Shown here one piece after another: positions 36,701 to 47,763 of a stretch of 64,000 nucleotides of DNA. The notes beneath the pieces are model-generated. The model did no database searches and had not been told where the DNA came from. It worked only from the letters and a program-made list of their open reading frames with translations. Origin of the DNA: Eopsaltria australis (Eukaryota > Chordata > Aves > Passeriformes > Petroicidae); the NCBI GenBank assembly GCA_034509425.1, contig JAVTVJ010000050.1:496001-560000 (forward strand), written 5' to 3'. Every line of letters starts with the position of its first letter. The stretch's first letter is position 1. A program made the translations under genes and the position numbers.

Positions 36701-39060
36701 CCAGAGAGTTTTTAACAGCAGTCCTAGTACAGTGAGGAAGCATGTCAAGTAACATGCCAAGAGCAGGTAATTTGCCCTGCACAGACACTGACAGGTCAAA
36801 GTCAATTTAGTATTGTACTGTGCACATCTCTGAGACTCATGTTAGAACAATTCTTCCCCAGAATCCCTTTGGATGTGAGTGAAAACTCTAATGAGGCTCT
36901 TAGAAGACGGACTCATCAACAGAAACTGTCATGACATGCCAGCTGTCATTCCTTAGATGCTCAACCTGTTCAAGATGGAAATTAGAGCTTCCACAGTACC
37001 ATTAGCTTTTCCAGATATTTACCCTTGGCTCAGTTTGAACTGAAGTTGGAATATTTTGACAGGGAGCATAAGAAGAAAGAACCCCAGTAACCAAACCCTT
37101 GGGTACTCAGGCAGGTCACCCTCACACAACACCTACACTATCAGGCAGATAATAAATGTTTATATCTGTTTTATACAAAATGCATTCAAACAGACAAGTT
37201 CTTTGAAATGCTGCTGGTTCTCACAAGTGCCAGCCTTAGAAACAGGATTAAGCCAAGGTTCTGATGCTACTTCCCACCCCCACACTGTTCTTGTGGGTAT
37301 CTTTTTCTCCACATAAATGAAGCACCATGAAGGCACTGTCTGCACATGCGCCTTTTTTTCTTGACAGTTCTTCGCTCTTTGTGGGAAAAAGGTTGCTAAG
37401 GGAGGTTTAAAAGTCATTTTCTCAGTCACATTGGAGGGCACTGTATGAGAATTTAATTGTTGTTCTCCTGGCCTCCTGTAGTGATTGGCTCTTCCTCAAT
37501 TCCAGTGACCGAGAGTTAAACCTCTCTCCTGGTTCCCAGCCCAGTGCCCTAGAACTTAACACTCAGCTTGGAAAGGTTTAGAAAAGAACTTCTGTCAATT
37601 TGGATCCAAGTTCACAGGCAAAATAGTGCATGAGAAGCGGAATCTTATCCCAAAGCATGACTGGTTTTAAATCTGAGTGTCCTACATAACACTCTGTAAT
37701 ACACAGCCCTGTGTTATCAAATGCGGAAGTCAGGACTGACTGAAGTCTTGAAAAACATTACAGGACAAAGAAATAATTTTAAAATCTTTCCTTAATGCTG
37801 ATAGCATCTGCTGAGATCCAGAATATCATGAGCACTTCTACAGATACAAACAAATGCAGAACCAGAGGAAAAGCATTCCCATGCTTTGCTATCTGATTCC
37901 AGCTGAGGATTTGTACCATTCATGAGGTTAAACTGAAAGCACCCGTGGAAGGACCCACAAAAGCAGCCACATGAAGGGAATGGGAATTGTATCCCCAAAG
38001 TCTTCACTCCTTCTGAAAGGATTTTCTGGTTAAAGCACCATTGTCCGAATGCTAGGCCAAAACCAGCACGAGTTGTCATCTGCATTTCTGAATTACTAAG
38101 ATTTGTTTTCAAATACATCACATACGGGCCAAATATCCCACAAATGCGACTCAGTGCTTTAAACTGAGCTCAGTGAACCTGCACCAATTTATATTATCAG
38201 AACAGCTGTCCCACTGAATCCAGATTTCCCTACTTGATTTTCCTGCTTTAAACCCTAATCTGCTTCTCTCTAAAAGTACCTCTTATATACCCAATATTAA
38301 CTAGATCAAATCAGCTTAATTTGCTGGTAATGTTAATTCAAGTTCATGCAGCATCTTCTTTTTAAAGTGGGTACAATATTTTACAGTATCTGAAAAATGG
38401 CTCAGCTTAACAATCTGAGGGAAGAAAAATTCTTTAAAAATAATCAACTCTTGAATCCAGATTGCAGCATTACCCAAAGAACATCTGCACACAAATCCTC
38501 CTTCAAGGCAAGTGCTTGCACGACAAGCAATTCACCAACAAAAGGATTCCAATAGTATTTGAAATCCCTTTCTGGCTTCTACAGTGGAAATCTGCATTCT
38601 CCTCTACACACGAGAGCTCAGAGCCCAGACAGTTGTGTTCCACTGGGCAAGCACTGATCCTGTTCCCTGCCCATCCCACACTCTCTGTCTCACTGCGGAG
38701 CATCTCTGTCTCTACCTGCCATCCCTGTTACCTGCTGGAACATACAAATGCTGTTTCAGTGCATGAACAAACCTGGATACCCTTGGAAGCATGGCATCCC
38801 TTCAGGTTCATTTCTTGAGACATGTTAACAGCTTTTTTCAGACATTTGATACGCACATTTCACTAAGGATGGTTAAAACCAACACCCGTATTTAGACCAC
38901 TTGTGTCTTTTCTAATTTGTTCACACTCATGTATTGTAACCCTATATATCATATACAGCATTTAATGCCACATTTTGAACTGCAGGAAGCAAATCAGCTT
39001 CAGCTCTGTTTTTCATGGTTCAGACATGTCTGAAATATAATGAGAGCAGGGATTTGTCTG
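33731..39060. other. Unique noncoding sequence
   Basis: No gene or transposon is recognised. A palindrome-rich AT patch lies at 34600-34800. A segment at about 36260-36358 is bounded by splice-like signals on both strands (see findings). The rest has only short overlapping open frames. Confidence 0.55.
34600..34800. other. AT-rich patch with palindromes
   Basis: ACTTATT and AATAAGT flank a single T as a perfect inverted repeat at 34619-34633. A second small stem, ACGG/CCGT with a seven-base loop, lies at 34651-34665 and is flanked by outer TGCA arms. The patch is AT-rich but contains two CpGs at 34652-34656. No repeat family is recognisable. It could be a conserved regulatory element or simply low-complexity DNA. 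Confidence 0.35.
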
Positions 39061-39850
39061 CCCTGATTTAATTACTGCAATCCAGATAACTCTGTCAATC
39101 AATTTTTCTCCTTGTGACTCCTGGCAGGGTGAAAAATGCCTTCATTATGAGGACTGATCATTAGTGGATGTGAAGTTGAGAAGATGATGAAGATGAGTTG
39201 TTGGCTCTGGCAGAGAATTGACCCATCAGTGTCATTAAGTGAACTCGGGCAAGCCCAGCCATTCCCATGGGGCAAATCATTGAATTCCTCAGGAGCAAAG
39301 GTCTGTGTCTGTCTGCACCAAAGCACTTTGAAAAGTACACACATGCAGTTTGCAGCAATCTGATGGATAACCAAACAATTACACAGGCAATAACTGATTT
39401 GTCCTTCCCTTTCCACCACAGAAACAACTTTTAAGGTACCGTATTTTAGATTCCATTTTATGTGACAGTTTAAATAACACCCAGTTACATCCATTGCCCT
39501 CTCAACTCCACGTAACAAAAGTTCAGCTCTGAGCTGCATCAACCTCCCAAAGCCCAAATGCTCTTTATTTCCTACATAATTCACAAATCTAAGCCCATTT
39601 CCTTGTAAATACTGAAGGACAAGACTGAGCCACTCCAAGCACCGTATTAGGGTGGGGTTTTAATCAGTGTTTTTCATCCAGCAGTAAAGACAGTACTGGT
39701 AACACCTCACATTTACAACAGCCTGACTTATAAGTAATTCAATGACAAATGAGCATTATCTGCTCAATGTTTTTTTCTAAATTATGCTTTAATTGCAAAA
39801 GCTAATTTCACATAATTGACTAATTAATCATTTAAAAAATAAAAATAAGA
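39061..39850. other. Candidate conserved noncoding region
   Basis: This is a repeat-free block with several homeodomain-type motifs (TAATTA, TTAATTGC, ACTAATTAATCATT), notably at about 39790-39835. It contains the longest open frame outside low-complexity sequence or LTRs, 179 codons on the minus strand (39638-39099). I recognise no domain in it: the translation lacks consistent composition, has a run of Ser/Ile/Phe near its end and shows no family motif. I favour a noncoding regulatory element over a gene. Confidence 0.3.
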
Positions 39851-42800
39851 TAGAGGCAATGATTACAATGCCAAAACATTGCTAACAGAGCTACCCACAC
39901 AGAGAAACTTCTGCTGGAACCAAGGACATACCCAAGAGACCAACAGACAACTCTGGTGACCAAACCAGGAACCAGCGTGGGTGTGAAGGTTACAGGCACA
40001 ATGCTACTTTCAGAATAAGAGGTGAAGCTCATCCTGAGGGGATCCTGTGTGTTCAGACCCCAGTGTACCTTGGTCCAGCCTCTGCAGCTGCAGTTTTGAG
40101 AGTGCAGAGATGTGCATCTTGCAGATCAGCTCCCCTGGCTGTGTTAAACACACTGATCCTCTCCACAGCACCATTTGACTTATCCTGAGAATTATCCCAA
40201 CCAAACACCCCTGGACCAAATTTCCTCTGGAGGACTACAAATATTAACAGAGCTGATTTGATTGCAAGGACTTGGATTTCTAGCACAGGCTCCAAATTCT
40301 GGTTTGAAGGGAATTTAAACGTGTAGGTGTGCAAGTAGGGCAAGGTGAAACATGCAAACAACCTTCGGGTACAGAAGGGAACACAGCTTTGGGTATTTTT
40401 GTTATTGAAGTTATTGAATCAGGTCTTAAAACTGAGCAAGGAGGGAAGGTGTTACTTTGATGGGAAAGGTGCTGGCTGAGCTAATTGATTCAGCAGCGAG
40501 ACTGGAGCAGCTTTTTAGTGCTGTGAGTCAGAGGAGCTCAGCATTAACTTCGCTAAATAGTTGGAACTTTTCCTCCAGCTTACAAAATCTCTGAAGTATT
40601 TTTCCATCTTGATGCCTCGGATGTGTTTAACCACTGAGGAGGCTCTCGGGCACTGCTGTGACACTGACATCGCTCAGGGTCTCGTTCTTTCCCAGCCCAC
40701 AGCTCTGAGAACAGAGCATTAGTTCCTGGACAGGCACTCTTTAGAAGAAATTCTCTTTTCACTGCAGTGGGTCACAGCTGGAGCCATGAGGGTCCCCTCT
40801 AATTCACACAAAGGGCTGTCCAGGACATGCTGGCCACAGTAATTATTGATAGCATTTACTGAAATAGTGAGGGACTTGTACCAATGAGGCATCCAGGGCC
40901 TATGTATCAAATCACAATATGAGAAAAAAGTGTTCCCCCAAATATTGTCAAAGCAGAATAAAAATGAAGAAAGGGAGAGAAAGAGCAGGACCATGGAAAA
41001 GTGACAGTTAAATCTTCATTTTGTCATTTCAGGTGAATCTTTGGCGTGACAGGAGCTGGGATTTCCACAGCAGCACTGGACAAACAGTGAGTGCTCAGAG
41101 CTTTGCTGAGGCAAACACTTCCAACAGGGAATTCTCCTTCACTCCTGGCCACTCCTGCCATAAAGAGGGCAGGGTGGAAAATTACTTTAAAAAGTTAAAT
41201 TTCGTTTTTCTTCCAGCCTTCCTTAACTAATGTGGGTTCTTAACCAATTTTCTTCACACTTTCCAAAGCAAGTGGCATTTTGGCTGAAGGTAGGTATGAA
41301 AGGCTTGGTCCCAAAATATTTTTTTCCAGAGAGCTAAAAAAGCATGGAAATGTTTCTTTCCTAACTGAGCCTGATATTTGGCCTTGTGACCTATGTCACT
41401 GCCAGCTGTCCACTCTGCACCTTTCTGTAGGTAAAATATTAGAGAAAAAAAATAACCTGACAGTGAAATGAAAAACAGTCCAAAAATTAAATTCCAAAGG
41501 GAGCTGATCCTGAAACCTGAACACGGAGTTGTGACTCTTAGACCCAGGCTCCAAAAGCAGTTCCATTAAAATCACCAAGGCATTTAGGACCAGTACCCCC
41601 AAGGACTTAACACAAAATTTGGGAGAATGTTGACAAAATCAGGAGCACAGGAGTGGGGAATAACAGCACGGCAGAGGTGTGATACTTTGTGGAATGTGTG
41701 AAAGGGAGAAAAACTGGTCAAATTGATCATTACTGGGATTCAATCAGACAACAGGCGCCTTCCCTGTTTCTGCCTGCTTAAATAGCTTGGATTTCCAAAT
41801 GTGTGGCTGCAATCTGAGATGGCATGCTTAAAAGCTGTTCCCTAAATCATTCATAAACTGGAAAGATCAGGACCAAGAGATTCCTCAAGCAAGCCAGTAA
41901 TCTTCAGCAATCACGAAAACTACACATAATTCAATATATTTACATTAAACAAGTCAACCAAGACAGAGCCATTGAGCCCAGAGCACGTGGTGACACTTCA
42001 GGAAACATCTGTGATGGTGGCTCAGGTTTACCCATGGTGTCATTCCACCCATCCCAGTGCAGTTACAGGGGTGATGAACACAGGCCATTTCTGAAGGCAC
42101 AAAGCCAGTAAGTAGTCTGCAGTGGGATTCTGATAAATGCTGCCATCTGCAAAATGTTATATCAAATGCAGGGCAGAAACAGATGGAAAAGCTTTTCAAT
42201 CCAGAGTACCAACTTAAAATAAACATCCTTAAATGTATCTGTTCTTTCAACGGGTATTGAAGAAGAGGCAAAAATAAATGAATTAAATGAAGGAGATTTA
42301 TAAATTCTTTTTTCCACAGTGACCAAAGTAAAACCTCTTGAGCTTACATAAATCTTCCTCATGCAGGGATCAAAAGCTTCTTGTTTTCAGGACAAAATGA
42401 GCATGTAAGTCATAATGGTTCCTGAAGATAAAAACCACATGTGTGCCCATTCTGGTTTGCTCTGATGGGAACCCCCATTTCCCACCTTGTCATCTTCACC
42501 TCAGCTCCTTCCAAAGACCCAAGTTCTTGCCATCCTCTTCACAGTGGCTGCAAAATTTCCCTCCTGAGCCCATCACTGAGATCTCCTGGATGGCTGGGGT
42601 TGGCCATTAAGCACTACAAGGCCTCCTTCTTTCCTTCAGAACACCCTAAATTTGCTGCTTTTATAAACCAGGAGTCCAGGTTTGAGCAGCAGAGTCTCTG
42701 TTGGTCCCTGCAGATCTCAGCTCCTAAGCATGGGAAACAGCAGAAGATCCAAGGCTCAGTCCAGCAGGCTCTCTGAACAAGAGCAGGGAGGAAATGCCAA

Positions 42801-45064
42801 ATGAGAATGGCTCTGCTTTTTTCTTTGTCAAATACTAAGGGAAGACTTTGTGGACACAGATTGGAGTCAGCTTTGGGCCCAGGAGAGCAAGCAAGCAAAT
42901 ATCAACTATCCCTGGTTTCCAAAACAAACTCTGAGTTTGGTTGCCCTTCATTATAAGACACCTTTTTGCCTATAAAGTCAGGATCATTTTGTTTAAGAGC
43001 TGCACGTCTCAGAATGCAAAATAAATGGCTACAGTCACAATGCTGAAAGGATTGACTTGGAAAATTGCAAATTGAATGAGGAGAATTACTTTGGCTAGAC
43101 ACACACGTCATTAAGAATTATTGGCACAGGGGTTTCAACAGTGCTGGATGCCTGAATGAGAGAATTTCAAGCTTAGAGGAGACAGATTTAAAAGGCTTTA
43201 AGATAGACTAAATACACTGCAGATTGCTTTATCTGGCAAATCAGTGTGCCATGGAAACATGCAACACACAATGAAACATATGTAACCAAGCCTAATTTTA
43301 TGGAAACATTTAGGAAGGTAGTTTGGACATGCTTTCAAAGAGGTGGAACTGAGCTGAAGAACAGATGTGGTTTTTACCTAGCAAATTGTATCCTCAGGAT
43401 TTAGGAGATAATGAACTGATGGTTGGCATTTGAGTCAGCAAGTCTTAAACTCTCCCAAAAGAAAATAGGATGTTTTTCTCCTCAGCCCTCTCCAGCAACT
43501 TTCTCCCTGTGCCATTTGCAAAAAGAAATCTCAGGACAAATCTTCATTCAGTGTAAAATTGGTGTCTCTCCAGAGCAGTGATCTGTGCTGATTTGAACCA
43601 GCTGAGGGTCTGGTTCCTGCTTTTCTGAAATAACCTTGGGGCTTTTGTTATTACAGCTGTATTTTGGAGCTATCTTTGTGCTGGTGTTGTTCAGGCGGGG
43701 CAGTGGGACAACACAGAGAAACTGGGGTCTAATGGAACTGCACTGAAATCAACTGGAAACTTTTCAAATTATGGCCCAGAGGCACCCAGACCAATCCCTG
43801 AATCAATGGACTCACACCTGAGAAGCAGGAAAGAAAGCAGAGACAGGCTCAGTGGGTATCTCCAGAGGTTCACACTTTCATGTTGCCTCTCCTCATGATC
43901 AGTACTTTTCCTTCTCTGCAAATTCTGGCATTAATAGCAATGACTTCACAGAAACCAGTGGCAACATCTGCAGTTAGATGAAATGTGAATCCAAGAGGCC
44001 AGGACAGAGAAGCAAAAGGAGGTCTGAGAGCAAAGGACAACAAGCAGGTTTGGGTGAGGAGCATTCTCAGAAGCTTCTCCTTCATTTTCACCACAGACTC
44101 ACGTTCCAGTAAGTCCCTCACTGCAGGACATCAGATTCTCCTTTTGAAGTCTCAATGGCACCAATAACTGAACCCTCTCAGCTCCTCTTCCTAAAATACT
44201 CAAAACCATCCCCTTTATTGTTTCCTGCATTCCTCCCCAACATCTAATAAACACCTCCAGCTCTCTGTCTTTCTCTGCAGGGCTACACTTTTGATACTCT
44301 CTCACACGTCAGAGATCCTCTCCTGTGCTAGGAGTGCTAATGGAAAAAACTGTCCTTTTGGAGGAAACCAATGTGGGCCAAATTTTGCTTTCTATTACAC
44401 CACCATTACTCAACCTTTTCCACCCTGAAACTGTTCCCTTCTTCCTGGCATTTAATATGCTGCTTCCTTTTTTAAAATGTCAGCAGAAGGTGAGAGTGGC
44501 CCCTTGGACAAGTGCTCATGAAAATCCACAGCCGCCAAGCAACTGCTCAGACTGAGAGCTGCTGTGTATCTGCATTGCAAATGCAGAATAACACATTTAT
44601 TCTGCTGCAACTAAAAAACGGAAGCTGGTTCTGCAGATTCCTCCCACTCCTCCTGGTGCTTGTTTCCATCCATAACATTTTTTCCAGTAAGCACCTGCCT
44701 GACTCCTATTTAATACATCCACAGCTGCAGTTTCCATAGCTGCCTTTTAACAGCACAGTCCAAAATGAATCATTCTCTCTGTGAGGAAATTTCTCCAAAA
44801 AGCTTTTTCTTTCTCATCTCTTCCTTAATCATCTCTGGATTCCCATTATTTCTAGAAGGTGTATGATTAAATTCCCATTAGAAGATCACACCACCCACTC
44901 AGAGTCAAATCGATTGTCATGGCACTAAGTTGTCTGGTCCTTGTTTTAGTAGCCAGGCTCTTAGAACCCTCCACATTTCCATCTCTCATGAGCCATCCCT
45001 GACAATTCTGCTACAGCCCCTTTATGGATAAAGCACATTTTGTCAAAAAAATGCTTTGGATGAA
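39851..45064. other. Unique noncoding sequence
   Basis: No interspersed repeat, tandem array or coding exon is recognised. Open frames are short and overlap on both strands. The composition is AT-leaning and similar to the rest of the window. Confidence 0.55.
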
Positions 45065-45116
45065 GCCATGGTTTAACCCCAGCCAGCAAAAGCCCCACAC
45101 AGCCCCTCACACAAGC
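45065..45116 (+). mobile_element. LTR 5'-end fragment
   Basis: The sequence contains CCATGGTTTAACCCCAGCCA followed by GCCCCACACAGCCCCTCACA-type sequence. I recall this as the beginning of a widespread avian LTR whose 5' end reads TGTCATGGTTTAACCCCAGC. Only about 50 bases are preserved, the first bases are altered, and the rest of the LTR is missing. Confidence 0.5.
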
Positions 45117-45419
45117 ACGAGCTGTGTTTTGTCAAGCTCCTTCAACCAGTGCAGAATATTAATCCTGACAAGTATTTTAAAACATTCTGCCAACAAACCT
45201 CATTCTTTTCAAGAGGAAAAAGCCGTGCATGGCAAGATTTCTTGTGCTGAGATTTATTTTTGCTATGTGAGATCATCAGCTCATCCTCAGCAGTTGGTAT
45301 TTCTTCCCCATGTTTTTGAGAAACCCAGCAATAAACATTGATCAGATGCTCAGGTGGAGGAATTCCTCCCTGTTCCCTTCAATCTCATGGTGCACCTTTC
45401 CATTCTCAGCTGGTCAGGA
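45117..45419. other. Short unique segment
   Basis: The segment lies between an LTR fragment and a CR1. I recognise nothing in it. Overlapping plus-strand frames of 74-105 codons cross or border it but show no family signature. Confidence 0.5.
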
Positions 45420-45720
45420 AACTTCTACATCACTTAAATACACAAATCTGCAGGGCTGGATGGGATCCACCCAAGGTGAGGGTGGGAGCTGGCAGGAGCT
45501 TTCACAGAGCCATTCACAATTATTTATCAGCAGTCTTGGCTAACTCGGGAGGTCCCAGTTGACTGAAACTACTCAAGTAAGGTCCATCTTCACTGGAGGT
45601 GGCTAAAAGATGTGTAGATGTGGTGGAAAAAATGATTCAGTGGTGAACTTGGCAATTATGGTTGAACTCAGAGACCTGAAAGGTTTTTTCCAACTGAACC
45701 AAGTCCGTTCCATTCTGTAA
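45420..45720 (+). mobile_element. CR1 LINE fragment, plus strand, internally deleted
   Basis: The left part (about 45445-45560) matches the CR1 ORF2 segment GGGCTGGATGGGATCCACCC ... TTATCAGCAGTCTTGGCTAA ... GGGAGGTCCCAGTTGACTG. The right part (about 45590-45720) matches the CR1 3' end: TTCACTGGAGGTGGCTAAAA ... GTTGAACTCAGAGACCTGAA ... TTTTTTCCAACTGAACC, with a degenerate CCATTCTGTAA terminus. The sequence normally lying between these parts is absent. The copy is therefore 5'-truncated and internally deleted, with no functional reverse transcriptase. Its left edge is approximate. Confidence 0.8.
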
Positions 45721-47576
45721 GGAACCAACACAAGCTCTCAGGTGCAGGCAGGAAAAACTCAGAACACTGTTTCACTTGGTTCTCTCTTCACATTAGTGAA
45801 CAGCCAGTGTGACTCTGTGCAAGGAGAGAGATTTGGAGAAGAAACCAGGCAAAAACTAAACAAAAATTAAGAGTTTAGCATGGAGATCTCTCCCAATCAG
45901 CTGTACCCATTTCTTACACTACACATTTCCTTAGGAATGTCTGAAATTTCAGTGACATGGAGTGTTGACCTGTTTGCCCAGGATGGAAATCAGTACCATA
46001 TTAATGGCAACATCCTCTTATTTATGTCAGTGCCCAGCACTGGAAATTAGGGAAAAGAAGGAACATACACAGGCAAAGAATTTGTCCAGTAATTAAAAAT
46101 CCAGTCAGTAACCACAGCAAAATCATCACCATGGTAATAAACCATTCCTATAGATTTGTATCCAGGTGCCACTGTGGGATATTTTTTTTCCAGTCTTAAA
46201 AACCTTCTTAAGGAGACTTGACAAGGACAGAGATTCCTCTTAGAAGTGGTTGTGCTTCCTGCACTGCAACCTTCTGGAGATGTTGAACCAAAGGGGATGA
46301 ACAGACACCACCCCAAGAGCATTTGTTCCTGGCTTCCCTTATGGAGGGCCTGATGCCAGTGGCAGGGATGGAAAGGTCAAGCTCCTCACAGAGCTTCCAG
46401 TAACACAGCTCTTCAGTGGGGAAAAAGGCATCTTGTACCAAATGATACTTTCCTACCAAAAAAAAAAAAAAAAATCTGATTTCCCCCAAAACAATAAGAC
46501 TCCATTAAAAGACATGGCAGAAAAATCACAACTGCATCAGTTTCAGGGCTGAAAAATATTAATATAAGCGATGGGAAAAGTGTTACAGTATTAATCTGAG
46601 CTTTAAGTGCTATATAAATACCATAGTCACTTCCAGCATACAGTGGGTTTGATCCTTAAACCTGGGGGCGAAAGGTCACCACTCAGGGCATTACAGTTTT
46701 TAAAAAAATATTGGATCAGAAGTCAAAAATCAGAGGTCCTGATACAACCACCTGCAATTGAAATTACATAAAAGCAAAAAAGAATGGTGAGGAGCAGGAA
46801 ATCAGGAAGGTGATACTTGAAATCTCAGTCACAATTGATGCAAGTTCTACAGTGCTCTTCCATATTGAAACAGCTGAAGTAGGGAATGAAAACAAAACCA
46901 TTCTAGTAAAAATACTTCACATACTTAAAAGGAATATTATTGTGAATTTACGGAACTTCACTTTCCAAATCATTTTCTTAGGTATTTTCTTCCCCCAGCT
47001 GAAATAACAACGAGCTACTCTCACTAGTCCTTTCCTGCAGCCTTCCACAATCAAAGCAAATCAGCAGAAGAAACAATATGGGAAGAACAAGGCCATGGTC
47101 ACTGGGATGCCTTGAGGCTTCCTCTTGCTGAGACCTCACCTTGTGGAGAGGAGCCCTGGCCTGGCTGTGCTTTTTTCCTTCCAGAGGAACAGCAGAAATG
47201 AGAGGGAAGGGGTGGGGGAGAGAAGTGCAAGATTTTGAACTCCTGTTAAATGGCACAATTTGTTCTCCTGCCCTCAGAGAGTGTCCCAGACCTTCCTTGC
47301 ACCAGCCTTGGACACAACAGGAGCCACCAGGACAGGCTGCCCCCCTTTGTGCTCTGCCTTTTCAAAGCAAACACTGCTCATAACATGCATGTTTTAAAAA
47401 GGGTGTGCTCCCTTCACAGAAATGTTTTGGCGCGTGGATTTGGGCCAGAATTAACACAGATGAGTCTCCTGAGTTTTCTGCCTTAAGGACTGTCACACAC
47501 ATGGCAGATGCTGTCAGTCTGCTCCTGAACATCACTCCCTGCTCTACCCTTTGGTGCCATGGTTAGACCAGCACAT
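45721..47576. other. Unique noncoding sequence
   Basis: No gene is supported. A 17-base A run lies at 46458-46474. A short CTTTAAGTGCTATATAAATA motif at 46601-46620 resembles the tails of some ancient vertebrate SINEs (see findings). Confidence 0.55.
46458..46474. repeat. Poly(A) run of 17
   Basis: An uninterrupted A run with no recognisable retroposed sequence to its left. Confidence 0.9.
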
Positions 47577-47763
47577 AAATATAGAACACAGAGTGTCTCA
47601 GGTAGGAAGGGACCCCTAAAAGATCACCGTGTTCAACTCCCTGCTCCTCACAGAGCCACCTACAATTAAACCAGAGAGCAGCCACCTGCTCAGTGAAGAA
47701 TCTTTTCCTAATGTCCAGCCTGAACTTCCCCTGACACACTTTCAATCCATTTTCATGTGCCCA
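47577..47763 (-). mobile_element. CR1 LINE 3'-end fragment
   Basis: The plus strand reads as the reverse complement of CR1. It has GGTAGGAAGGGACCCCTAAA, then AAGATCACCGTGTTCAACTC, CTGCTCCTCACAG, and the block CAGTGAAGAATCTTTTCCTA with CTAATGTCCAGCCTGAACTT. The 3' end of the element is therefore at the left, near 47577, and the copy is strongly 5'-truncated. The terminal octamer repeat is eroded (ATAGAACACAGAGTG). Confidence 0.85.

Noticed and set aside
39099..39638. 179-codon minus-strand open frame as a gene
   Set aside because: No domain, signal or family motif is recognised, and there is no promoter or poly(A) signal in place. A chance frame in possibly constrained noncoding DNA is more likely.
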